A stretch of DNA of 64,000 nt from Flammeovirga sp. SJP92. GTDB taxonomy: Bacteria > Bacteroidota > Bacteroidia > Cytophagales > Flammeovirgaceae. Under the pieces are notes generated by a model. That model saw nothing but the letters and a program-made list of their open reading frames with translations, was not told where the DNA came from and did not search any database. A program made the position numbers and the translations under genes. Where the stretch lies: assembly GCF_001583495.1 (NCBI RefSeq), contig NZ_LQAQ01000111.1, forward strand, positions 186,001 through 250,000. The letters run 5' to 3'. Below are positions 17,491 to 25,004 of the stretch, piece after piece. The first letter of the stretch is position 1; every line of letters begins with the position of its first letter.

Positions 17491-18168
17491 ATGAAAAATT
17501 TTTTATTCTTAGCAACAGTATTGTCTTTCTTTTTTTCGCTCTCATCTTATGCTCAGTGCGATAAGTGTAACGAAGCTTCAGAAGAGACAGATTTTTGTTA
17601 TACAGATTCTCGCTTTGAAGGACTGTGTGCAAAATTTATCGAAGGAAAATCTTATTTCTTTTTAGATAGAAAAAAGAAAGAGCTCCGCATTGATTTCAAT
17701 TTTGATAAATCATCAGATCCATTATCATACAAAAAAATGGTAACCAATAAGAAATTGAAGGTCTCAGCGCTTGAGCTTTTATTTATCCAGACAGCTATTG
17801 AAGTTTGGAATGATGAAAAAATTAAAATAGGATATGACTTCTTGGCTTCTGGTTTAGGGATTAAGATGTTGACAGAAGGTAAAGGTGAAAAACCTCAAAA
17901 AGGTCAGAAAGTAATCGTTCATTACACAGGTCTTTTAGAAGATGGGAAAAAGTTTGATTCTTCAAGAGATAGAAATATGCCATTTGAGTTTAATGTGGGT
18001 GTTGGTGAAGTGATCAAAGGATGGGATGAAGGTGTGATGAATTTACCGATCGGTTCACGTGCCATGTTGATGATCCCAGCTGAGTTAGGATATGGTTCAA
18101 GAGCAATTGGTCCAATTCCAGCAAATGCCACTTTATTCTTTGATATTGAGGTAATTGGAGTAAAGTAA
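17491..18168 (+). CDS. Secreted FKBP-type peptidyl-prolyl cis-trans isomerase
   Basis: 225 residues with a signal peptide (MKNFLFLATVLSFFFSLSSYAQ), so periplasmic or envelope-located. After a Cys-containing N-terminal region (CDKCNEASEETDFCY) of unknown role, the C-terminal ~110 residues are a complete FKBP domain: VIVHYTGLLEDGKKFDSS, PFEFNVGVGEVIKGWDEGV, MLMIPAELGYG, and IPANATLFFDIEVIG. It catalyses prolyl isomerisation and assists folding of exported proteins. It is followed by an unrelated small secreted protein 115 bases downstream. Confidence 0.92.
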   Translation: MKNFLFLATVLSFFFSLSSYAQCDKCNEASEETDFCYTDSRFEGLCAKFIEGKSYFFLDRKKKELRIDFNFDKSSDPLSYKKMVTNKKLKVSALELLFIQTAIEVWNDEKIKIGYDFLASGLGIKMLTEGKGEKPQKGQKVIVHYTGLLEDGKKFDSSRDRNMPFEFNVGVGEVIKGWDEGVMNLPIGSRAMLMIPAELGYGSRAIGPIPANATLFFDIEVIGVK

Positions 18169-18283
18169 TGTTAATGGAGTTTAATACTTCAAATCAAAGA
18201 AACTTTTTCACTTAATTAAGAATCTTTTTCAATACAATTCCGTTTATATATAGTGTTACAGTTACATTTAAACCTGGACTTTT

Positions 18284-18724
18284 ATGAAAAAGATATTTTT
18301 ATTGACTTGGGCCATTTTTGTTACTCAATTTTCGATTGCACAAACTATAGATAGTAAAGAATATCTGACAGATGTCACAAAAGAAATCATTACTACGCTA
18401 GAAGATGGAGATGATCAGGAACCATCAGTTTCATTTGTAACTCCAAAACAATCTGAAGTAGAATATTCAGAGTTTTTAGAGAAAAAATTTGAACACAATA
18501 ATTCTGAGCATATTCAATTGTCAGTTAAAGATACAGGTTTCTTAACTCCGGTAGTTACAATTAATAATGGAGGAAAGTCAAAAATGAAAATGAGAAATGA
18601 AGCTGTGCCGATGACACAAACAGATGGAACACATGTTTTTTATGCAGGATCAGACAAAATGATCAGTTCTATTAATGCTTTAGTAGGTGTAAGAGTAGCT
18701 GTAATCAATATCAATAAAAAATAA
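18284..18724 (+). CDS. Small secreted protein of unknown function
   Basis: 146 residues with a clear signal peptide (MKKIFLLTWAIFVTQFSIAQ). The mature part is acidic in its first half (EDGDDQEPS) and then shows short strand-like segments (TPVVTINNGGKSKMKMRNEAV, ending VGVRVAVININKK). No family was recognised. It has its own terminator right after the stop. The signal peptide and the start position are the main support that it is real. Confidence 0.6.
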   Translation: MKKIFLLTWAIFVTQFSIAQTIDSKEYLTDVTKEIITTLEDGDDQEPSVSFVTPKQSEVEYSEFLEKKFEHNNSEHIQLSVKDTGFLTPVVTINNGGKSKMKMRNEAVPMTQTDGTHVFYAGSDKMISSINALVGVRVAVININKK

Positions 18725-18744
18725 AAAACCTTCAAAAATATACC

Positions 18745-18778
18745 GAGAGGCCACATTTTATGTGGTCTCTTTTTTTTT
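18745..18778 (+). terminator. Rho-independent terminator
   Basis: Stem GAGAGGCCACAT / ATGTGGTCTCT with one G-U pair and a TTT loop, followed directly by a run of T at 18771-18778. It ends the small secreted protein gene. Confidence 0.85.
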
Positions 18779-18855
18779 AAGTGATAATTTATAGTGTTGC
18801 AACATAGTTTAAACTTTTTACAACACTGCTGACAATGTTCGAGCGTATGTTGCCG

Positions 18856-18863
18856 TAAGTTTG
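18856..18863 (+). promoter_or_regulatory. Candidate -7 promoter box for the membrane LuxR-type regulator
   Basis: TAAGTTTG matches TAnnTTTG, 44 bases upstream of the ATG at 18908. Confidence 0.4.
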
Positions 18864-18907
18864 TAACAGATTATTAGTAGAATGATGATTAACTAATTAC
18901 TTATAAC

Positions 18908-20035
18908 ATGAATTCGCTCGAAACAAAAAGTCCTTTAGTAAGGGATGTGTATGCTTTAAATGAAAACAATTTTTTTTCGGAACCATCTCTCGCTAATTGT
19001 GTATTAAAAAACAAAATTTGTCTTATTGGTCATAAAGCTTTGATCGTAATGACAATATTATCTTCACTTCTATTTTTGGTTTCCAAGACAGCTTTTACTG
19101 TTTTGATACCATCAGTAATGATCGCTACATTATTATTAGATATGCAGTTTATCAAGTATAAACGATATGATATGTCTAATCAGCTTAATGCAGTATCAAT
19201 GTCCTTTATCGGAGTATTATTTACTTTGGTAATTCCAAGTACCCTTTTGGAAAGTTTTATTTTCCTATCTGCTATGATTTTGATGGTCTTTCAAAAAGAA
19301 AATCAACTAAGTGGAAAAACACTCTTTTTTATTGCTTCTATGATTTTTTTAATAGTATTGGCAAAAATATTTTTTCCAGATAAATTTTTTATTGAAATTG
19401 AGAACTGGCAAGCCTCTGTATTTCACATTGCTACATTAATTGTAGTTTCTGGTATCATATTTTTCACAATTAGAGTGTATAAGAACCACTCAAAGAAAGT
19501 TGAATACGAAGCCTTAAACGAGAAAAATGAAATCTTAAAAAGCAGTGAGAAGAAAGTTGAAGCTCAGTTAAGTGAACTAAGTGTTCAAAAACAAGAGCTA
19601 GAAAATCAGCTTTCATTAAAACAGAATGATATTGAAAGTATCAATGCTAATGTCCTTGTTCAAATGAAAAACAAGGAAAAGGTACTTCATCAATTAGAAG
19701 GGCTCTCAGGAAAGACAGAAATGAAAAAGGAGCTTCAAAAGATCATCATTGAATTGAGATCTCAATTAGATACAGATAAGAAGCTTCACACACTACAAGG
19801 AAATATTCAAGATGTCAATGCTGAATTCTCAGTTCGCTTAATCGAACAATATCCTGTGTTGACAAAAAATGATAGAGAACTATGTGCCTATATGAAATTA
19901 GGTATGTCTTCAAAAGAAATAGCTCAATTAAGAAATACTACAGCAAATGCAATTAATGTAGCGAAGTCTAGATTGAGAAAAAAAATGGGGCTATCTCATA
20001 ATAAAGAGATAGCCGAAAGATTATATCAATTATAA
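18908..20035 (+). CDS. Membrane-bound transcriptional regulator with C-terminal LuxR-type HTH
   Basis: 375 residues. About six membrane helices fill residues ~45-195, then a coiled coil runs ~200-270 (EALNEKNEILKSSEKKVEAQL). A helical segment leads to a LuxR/GerE-type helix-turn-helix at the end: LTKNDRELCAYMKLGMSSKEIA, then TTANAINVAKSRLRKKMGL. The DNA-binding part points into the cytoplasm if the helices anchor it. The same coiled-coil plus HTH tail occurs on the large propeller regulator at 45270-48188. Here the sensor is only a bundle of membrane helices, so the signal is unknown. Target genes cannot be named. Confidence 0.75.
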   Translation: MNSLETKSPLVRDVYALNENNFFSEPSLANCVLKNKICLIGHKALIVMTILSSLLFLVSKTAFTVLIPSVMIATLLLDMQFIKYKRYDMSNQLNAVSMSFIGVLFTLVIPSTLLESFIFLSAMILMVFQKENQLSGKTLFFIASMIFLIVLAKIFFPDKFFIEIENWQASVFHIATLIVVSGIIFFTIRVYKNHSKKVEYEALNEKNEILKSSEKKVEAQLSELSVQKQELENQLSLKQNDIESINANVLVQMKNKEKVLHQLEGLSGKTEMKKELQKIIIELRSQLDTDKKLHTLQGNIQDVNAEFSVRLIEQYPVLTKNDRELCAYMKLGMSSKEIAQLRNTTANAINVAKSRLRKKMGLSHNKEIAERLYQL

Positions 20036-20053
20036 TTTAGAGTATATTGTATT

Positions 20054-20085
20054 AATGCCCGTCAATTTTTGGCGGGTATTTTTTT
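20054..20085 (+). terminator. Terminator of the membrane LuxR-type regulator gene
   Basis: Stem ATGCCCGTCA / TGGCGGGTAT (one T-G pair) with a TTTT loop, followed by a run of T. It lies 19 bases past the stop. Confidence 0.75.
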
Positions 20086-20093
20086 GTTCTTTT

Positions 20094-21002
20094 TTAGTGT
20101 TCTAACACTGCCTTTTTTGACTTCAGTTTTACACTGTTGATCAATAAGCCGGTGATCACCAAGAAACCTCCAAACAATTGAGGTGTCACAATTTCCTCTC
20201 CTAATATGAATGAGGCAGAAGCACCAAAAACAGGAACTAAATTCATAAATAGGGCACTTGTTTCTGCTCCAATTTCTTTGATGGAAATAAACCAAAAAGC
20301 ACCACATAAAGCGGTTGATAAGGCTCCCATGAAGAACAATGCACTTAGATATTCCAAATTAGTAGGGAAAATAAAGTCCTCCATAAAGACGCTAAAGCCA
20401 ATAAAACAAATACAGGCAACTACAGTGACTAAAGTTGTAAGCCAGAGTGGAGCAACGCCACCTAGATACTTTTTGATATAGACATTACCAAAGGAAAAAC
20501 TAAGATTCGCGCATAAAATGTAAATATCTCCTTTGGAGAAAGAGAGATTCGTAATGACGCTGATGTCACCTTTTGAAAGGACAAACAAAATCCCTAAGAA
20601 ACCAAACATCATTGCTATAACTTGTCTGAGATTGAGTTTCTGCTTTAACATCGGTATTGATATTAAAGCCGTATTTAATGGAGTGAGTCCTATAATTAAC
20701 ACGCCATTAAAAGCAGAAGTGTATTTCATGCCCTCCAGGAAAAGGATATTATAGACAAATGCACCTACCACACCCACAAAAACGATACTTTTCCATTTGG
20801 AAAAAGCAGTTTTAATATCTTCTTTTGTAGGCTTTCTGAAATACATGATAATCACAAGCAAAATTGCACCTAAAGTATATCTATAAGTGCCTGTTAGCAT
20901 AGCAGATGTATATTGTAAAGCTACTTGGGTGACGTGGAAATTTACCCCCCAAATAAGAGTGGTAAATACCAGGAAGAAATAAAATTTATTTATTGCTCGC
21001 AC
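20094..21002 (-). CDS. EamA/DMT family transporter
   Basis: 302 residues with about ten membrane helices in two EamA repeats. The first begins FFLVFTTLIWGVNFHVTQVALQ and the second begins KGDIYILCANLSFSFGNVYIKKYLG. This is the RhaT/EamA branch of the drug/metabolite transporter superfamily, inner-membrane proteins that usually export amino acids or other small metabolites. The substrate cannot be deduced. The C-terminus is a short basic tail (KLKSKKAVLEH). The gene stands alone, facing the regulator gene across a terminator. Confidence 0.88.
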   Translation of the reverse strand: MRAINKFYFFLVFTTLIWGVNFHVTQVALQYTSAMLTGTYRYTLGAILLVIIMYFRKPTKEDIKTAFSKWKSIVFVGVVGAFVYNILFLEGMKYTSAFNGVLIIGLTPLNTALISIPMLKQKLNLRQVIAMMFGFLGILFVLSKGDISVITNLSFSKGDIYILCANLSFSFGNVYIKKYLGGVAPLWLTTLVTVVACICFIGFSVFMEDFIFPTNLEYLSALFFMGALSTALCGAFWFISIKEIGAETSALFMNLVPVFGASASFILGEEIVTPQLFGGFLVITGLLINSVKLKSKKAVLEH

Positions 21003-21125
21003 AGTTGATTTGAAAGTTGATGGAAGTTTATTTTTTCAAATATCGAAAAAAATAGCACGATTATAGTATTATTTTAAATAATAGATACTTTAACCCCTTA
21101 TATATTGCTTTAATTGATAGGTACT

Positions 21126-22655
21126 ATGACTTTAAATTTTCGACAAACCCTATTTCTTCTTTGTTTTCTTTTGGTAAACCTCACTTTTGTAATGGGGCAG
21201 ACCGATAGGAGTATTGTTATTAATCCTGATTATGAAGAGGAATATCAATTAGATATTAATTCTAAAACTTATGCCTTATTGATTGGTACAGATAAGTATG
21301 ATTACTTTCCAACATTGAATAACCCAATCCATGATGTGGAAAAAGTGGGTGATTTATTAAAAAATAAATATTTGTTTGATACAGAAATCTTAAAGAACCC
21401 ATCTTCTAATGAGGTTATTTCTGTCCTTAAGACCTATCACAGAAAATTAAAAAAGAATGATCGCTTTCTACTTTATATTGCTGGTCATGGTACATACGAT
21501 AATACATATTATAAAGAAGGTTTTTTGGTCATGAAGGAAACTAAAAGTGAGGCTTTAGATCCTAACTTATTAACGTATTTGCCATTTCAGCATATCAAAA
21601 GCATTACTGATAATCTTCCGTCACAACAAGTCATGTTGGTGGTGGACGTTTGTTTTGGAGGAGCATTTAATGAAAAAATTATCCAAAGTAGGAGTGGTGT
21701 TACTAGAAATTATCATTGGAATGCAGATGTATTTTTAAAAAATCAATTAAAAGAAAAAGGACGATTTGTATTAAGTTCGGGTAGATTAAATCCTGTTTCT
21801 GATGGTATTTCAGGACAACATTCCCCATTTGCCCAAAAATTTATCTCAGCTTTAGAAATACATTCAAAGGATAGTATCGTCACTGCTCAAAAGTTGCAGT
21901 TGGAACTTCAAACACTTTCATCAAATCCTGTATTAGGCTTCTTTGGTGAGACTGTTGGAATTTCAGATTTTGTTTTTAAGGCAAAGAGCTCAACGTCTAG
22001 TGTAAGTGAAAAGGAGAGAATAGAAGTTTTAGTGAATATTTACTATGGTTATTTGAAGGATTTATCGCTTGAGTTCTCTAAAAAAACATTTTTAAATTCG
22101 GTGCAACTTCAAAAAATAGCCAACGAGTTTTATATAATGGCTAAAAGTGGAAATGTAGAAGCATCCTTTTGGGCTTCTTATATGAGTCATTGCAGACATG
22201 GTATTCGGTTAAGTGAAGATGAAAAGCAAGAGTTTTCACAGCGAGCTTACACTGCATTTACAGCAGAACATTTTGATCAGATGAACAATGAACATCTGCT
22301 TCTACTGACCATTTTACAGTCAGAAGGAATGGTGCCTATTCAAAGTCATTCTAGCTTGCAACAGCTAATCACATCATCAGTAGATGATAAAAATGCAATT
22401 GGTTATTTCTATGCAGGCAGATATTGTAAGAGGTTCAAGAAGTTGAAATATGAGTATTATTATTTACTCAATGGAGCGAAAAAGGGAAATCCATTCTGCC
22501 AATTTGAATTGTCCTCATTGATCTTTAAAGAAAAAGAGAAATTAGAACGTTTAGGTTATACAGATTTGGATTACGAAAGCTGGCTTATAAAAGCAAGCGA
22601 AAACGGCCTTCAAAGAGCTAAAGATGTTCTCATTTCAAGAGGTATAACAGAATGA
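21126..22655 (+). CDS. Secreted caspase-like (peptidase C14) protein with Sel1-like C-terminal repeats
   Basis: 509 residues from the ATG at 21126; a TTG at 21114 would add four residues before the signal peptide (MTLNFRQTLFLLCFLLVNLTFVMGQ). Residues ~45-290 are a C14/metacaspase-type fold: TYALLIGTDKYDYFPTLNNP, the catalytic His121 in AGHG, and Cys176 in DVCFGGAF. The C-terminal ~220 residues are helical and include Sel1-like pieces (GNVEASFWASYMSHCR, YYLLNGAKKGNPFCQFELS, YESWLIKASENGLQRAKDVL). Both catalytic residues are present, so it is probably an active Arg/Lys- or Asp-type cysteine peptidase. Specificity and target are unknown. It converges on the helicase gene. Confidence 0.8.
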   Translation: MTLNFRQTLFLLCFLLVNLTFVMGQTDRSIVINPDYEEEYQLDINSKTYALLIGTDKYDYFPTLNNPIHDVEKVGDLLKNKYLFDTEILKNPSSNEVISVLKTYHRKLKKNDRFLLYIAGHGTYDNTYYKEGFLVMKETKSEALDPNLLTYLPFQHIKSITDNLPSQQVMLVVDVCFGGAFNEKIIQSRSGVTRNYHWNADVFLKNQLKEKGRFVLSSGRLNPVSDGISGQHSPFAQKFISALEIHSKDSIVTAQKLQLELQTLSSNPVLGFFGETVGISDFVFKAKSSTSSVSEKERIEVLVNIYYGYLKDLSLEFSKKTFLNSVQLQKIANEFYIMAKSGNVEASFWASYMSHCRHGIRLSEDEKQEFSQRAYTAFTAEHFDQMNNEHLLLLTILQSEGMVPIQSHSSLQQLITSSVDDKNAIGYFYAGRYCKRFKKLKYEYYYLLNGAKKGNPFCQFELSSLIFKEKEKLERLGYTDLDYESWLIKASENGLQRAKDVLISRGITE

Positions 22656-22690
22656 TTTTAATCAGGAAACATTTCACTTCCTGATTAAAA
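22656..22690. terminator. Bidirectional terminator between the caspase-like and helicase genes
   Basis: Perfect 13-bp stem TTTTAATCAGGAA / TTCCTGATTAAAA with a 9-base loop. It starts at the stop codon of the caspase-like gene and lies 24 bases from the 3' end of the helicase gene. Confidence 0.75.
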
Positions 22691-22714
22691 CCAACTGAAT
22701 TTCTATATCATAAA

Positions 22715-24640
22715 TTAATACATCAATTCAAAAGCACTTCTATACGCACCAATTTCTTGAGTATAGTCAACAAACTTTTTATAAAAATGATGCCTGCAAA
22801 TAGTACTTGAATCACCAATGACTACAAGTTTTTTCCTAGCTCTTGTCATGGCAACGTTCATTCTTTTTGTATTTTGAAGAAAACCTATTACTCCGTCATC
22901 ATTAGAACGAACAAGACTTATATAAATAATATCTCTTTCTTGGCCTTGAAAAGAATCAACAGTATTGATATTAATTTTACTTTTGACTTCATCAGAAAAG
23001 TCAAGGTGATAGAGCGTACTTTTTAACGCTTTCACTTGAGCTTTATATGGAGTGATCACACCAACATTTTGGACTTCTTCAAATTTTTGTTGTTGCTGTA
23101 TTTCTTCAAAATAAGCAGTCATATGTTTTTGAAGAATATCAGCCTCTTCCTTATTACTAGTACTCAATGACTCAGGATCAGTGTAATCGTTGAAACCAGT
23201 TCCGGCAGTATCTATAAATTCTAATGGTAAATCTCCATCAAAAATTAAATGATCTTTTACATTTTCGTTGGCAATGAGGCTATTGTTATAGAAAAATTCA
23301 GAAGAGAAATTCATGATTTTCTCATTCATTCTGTATTGTTCTTGCAGCATCACATCCACTTTTTTGGAAGTGATTAACTGCTCAAATAATGTTTTCTCTA
23401 AACCTTCTTTGGCTGCTTTTATTGATTTGATCGTAGGAGGCAATTGTTGGTGGTCTCCAGCTAAAATAATACGATCGGCCCTTTGTATTGGAATCCATGT
23501 TGCTGCTTCTAAACCTTGACCTGCCTCATCGATATAAACTGTAGAAAACCTTTTGCCTCTCAATACTTGTGTAGAAGAACCAACTAAAGTACAGGTAATC
23601 ACTTGTGCTTTATCGATGATATCATTGGCAATATATTCAGAAAGAGATCTGACTTCTTTTCTTAGTTTGTTGGCTTCAGACCAAAGCATTTTCCTTTCTT
23701 CTCTTTCTTCTCGGCCAAAATTTCGTTTATATTTTTGAGCCGCATTTCGGTACTGATTTTCTTGTTGTTTTACAGCCTTAAGTTCTTTATACCTGATATG
23801 TTTGGTTGTTTTTACATCAATTGTTTGTTGTAAAATAGTATCTGTAATTCTTGCGGGGTGTCCTAAACGTACAACATCGACCTTTTTTTCTACCAACTTT
23901 TCAGTGAGTAAATCCACAGCAGCATTACTTGGAGCACAAACCAATACTTGATCAGTATTTTTGAGGTTTTGAATAATACATTGGATGATGGTTGTGGTTT
24001 TACCTGTACCGGGAGGTCCGTGAATAATAGCCACATCTTCTGCTGATAATACATTCATCAAAGCCTTATTCTGACTCTCATTCAAATAAGGGATGTTGTA
24101 TTCATAAATGGAATTGAATTTAGCCTTTAAATCCCCAAATAAAATATTTTTATGTTTTTGTAAAGTAGCATCTTCACTATTCATGCATAGTGTAATTGCT
24201 CTTTCCATTTCTTTATAAGTACTTTCATCAAATAATAACTGAACTCCTAATTGTCCATCATTAATCCAGTCGGGACTATCATCAGCATTTAAGGTGATTG
24301 TCATTGTATTTTTCTTTACATAATTGACAACCGCTTTAACATTTTCAGTATGCTCCTCATTTTTACCAGCTGTTGAAAACAAAGAAATACTTTTACCAGA
24401 TTGAAAAACATGACTTTCTGTATGGTTTTCATTTCTTGTTACTTCAATAATAATTCGATCTCCAGCATCAAAAGAAGTTTTGTTGAGTTGTACAGGGTGC
24501 CAGCAAATACCTCTTTTTCTTCTTTCTTCAATGGAGGTGTCACTCATTAACTTTTTGTATTGTTCTAAGTCTTCCTTTCTTTCTAGTTGGAGTAATTCAA
24601 GCTGTTTCTTGAAATGTTCTTTGATTTGATCCTTATCCAT
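22715..24640 (-). CDS. SF1B helicase of the UPF1/IGHMBP2 type
   Basis: 641 residues. After an N-terminal beta-barrel region (~40-140), all the superfamily-1 helicase motifs are visible in order: Walker A GPPGTGKTTT, DEAGQGLEAA (motif II), LAGDHQQLPPT (III), EQYRMNEKIMNFSS (IV), TVDSFQGQERDIIYISLVRS (V), and VAMTRARKKLVVIGD (VI). The layout matches the IGHMBP2/SMUBP-2 family of 5'-3' nucleic-acid helicases, common in Bacteroidota. It is cytoplasmic and acts on DNA or RNA with ATP, probably in repair or RNA handling. It is a single gene with no obvious partner nearby. Confidence 0.9.
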   Translation of the reverse strand: MDKDQIKEHFKKQLELLQLERKEDLEQYKKLMSDTSIEERRKRGICWHPVQLNKTSFDAGDRIIIEVTRNENHTESHVFQSGKSISLFSTAGKNEEHTENVKAVVNYVKKNTMTITLNADDSPDWINDGQLGVQLLFDESTYKEMERAITLCMNSEDATLQKHKNILFGDLKAKFNSIYEYNIPYLNESQNKALMNVLSAEDVAIIHGPPGTGKTTTIIQCIIQNLKNTDQVLVCAPSNAAVDLLTEKLVEKKVDVVRLGHPARITDTILQQTIDVKTTKHIRYKELKAVKQQENQYRNAAQKYKRNFGREEREERKMLWSEANKLRKEVRSLSEYIANDIIDKAQVITCTLVGSSTQVLRGKRFSTVYIDEAGQGLEAATWIPIQRADRIILAGDHQQLPPTIKSIKAAKEGLEKTLFEQLITSKKVDVMLQEQYRMNEKIMNFSSEFFYNNSLIANENVKDHLIFDGDLPLEFIDTAGTGFNDYTDPESLSTSNKEEADILQKHMTAYFEEIQQQQKFEEVQNVGVITPYKAQVKALKSTLYHLDFSDEVKSKININTVDSFQGQERDIIYISLVRSNDDGVIGFLQNTKRMNVAMTRARKKLVVIGDSSTICRHHFYKKFVDYTQEIGAYRSAFELMY

Positions 24641-25004
24641 ATTTTGTCGTTTTCAACTAAACTACATAAATGATTTAGATTTTTTTGAAAAAATTACGAA
24701 TTCATGCAACCCTTTTAAAACCGCAGTGTCTTTAATAGTGAATATAGTATTAATTGTAATTTTCGTACGATAATGAACAAGTGTGTTCAACAGTGTTACA
24801 GAATAGGGGTCTGTTTTAGTGAATTTATAATTTTTACTGTGATTTGTTTGTGAATTTAAAATTGAACATCTATAATTGAATTAATTATTAAAGAATGTGA
24901 AACTTAATACAACTTCCAGTTAAGTATTTAACATTCAACTATATCTATGAAACTGTTTAAAAAGCAGTAATTAACTATTAGTGTCAAATTATATTATACA
25001 ATCT
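24641..25004. other. Intergenic stretch of about 360 bases with a perfect palindrome
   Basis: No gene was recognised. The one structured site is GAACAAGTGTGTTC at 24775-24788 (5-base arms GAACA/TGTTC around AGTG), a possible operator upstream of the TonB-dependent receptor, about 217 bases before its ATG. No regulator can be linked to it from the sequence. Confidence 0.35.
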
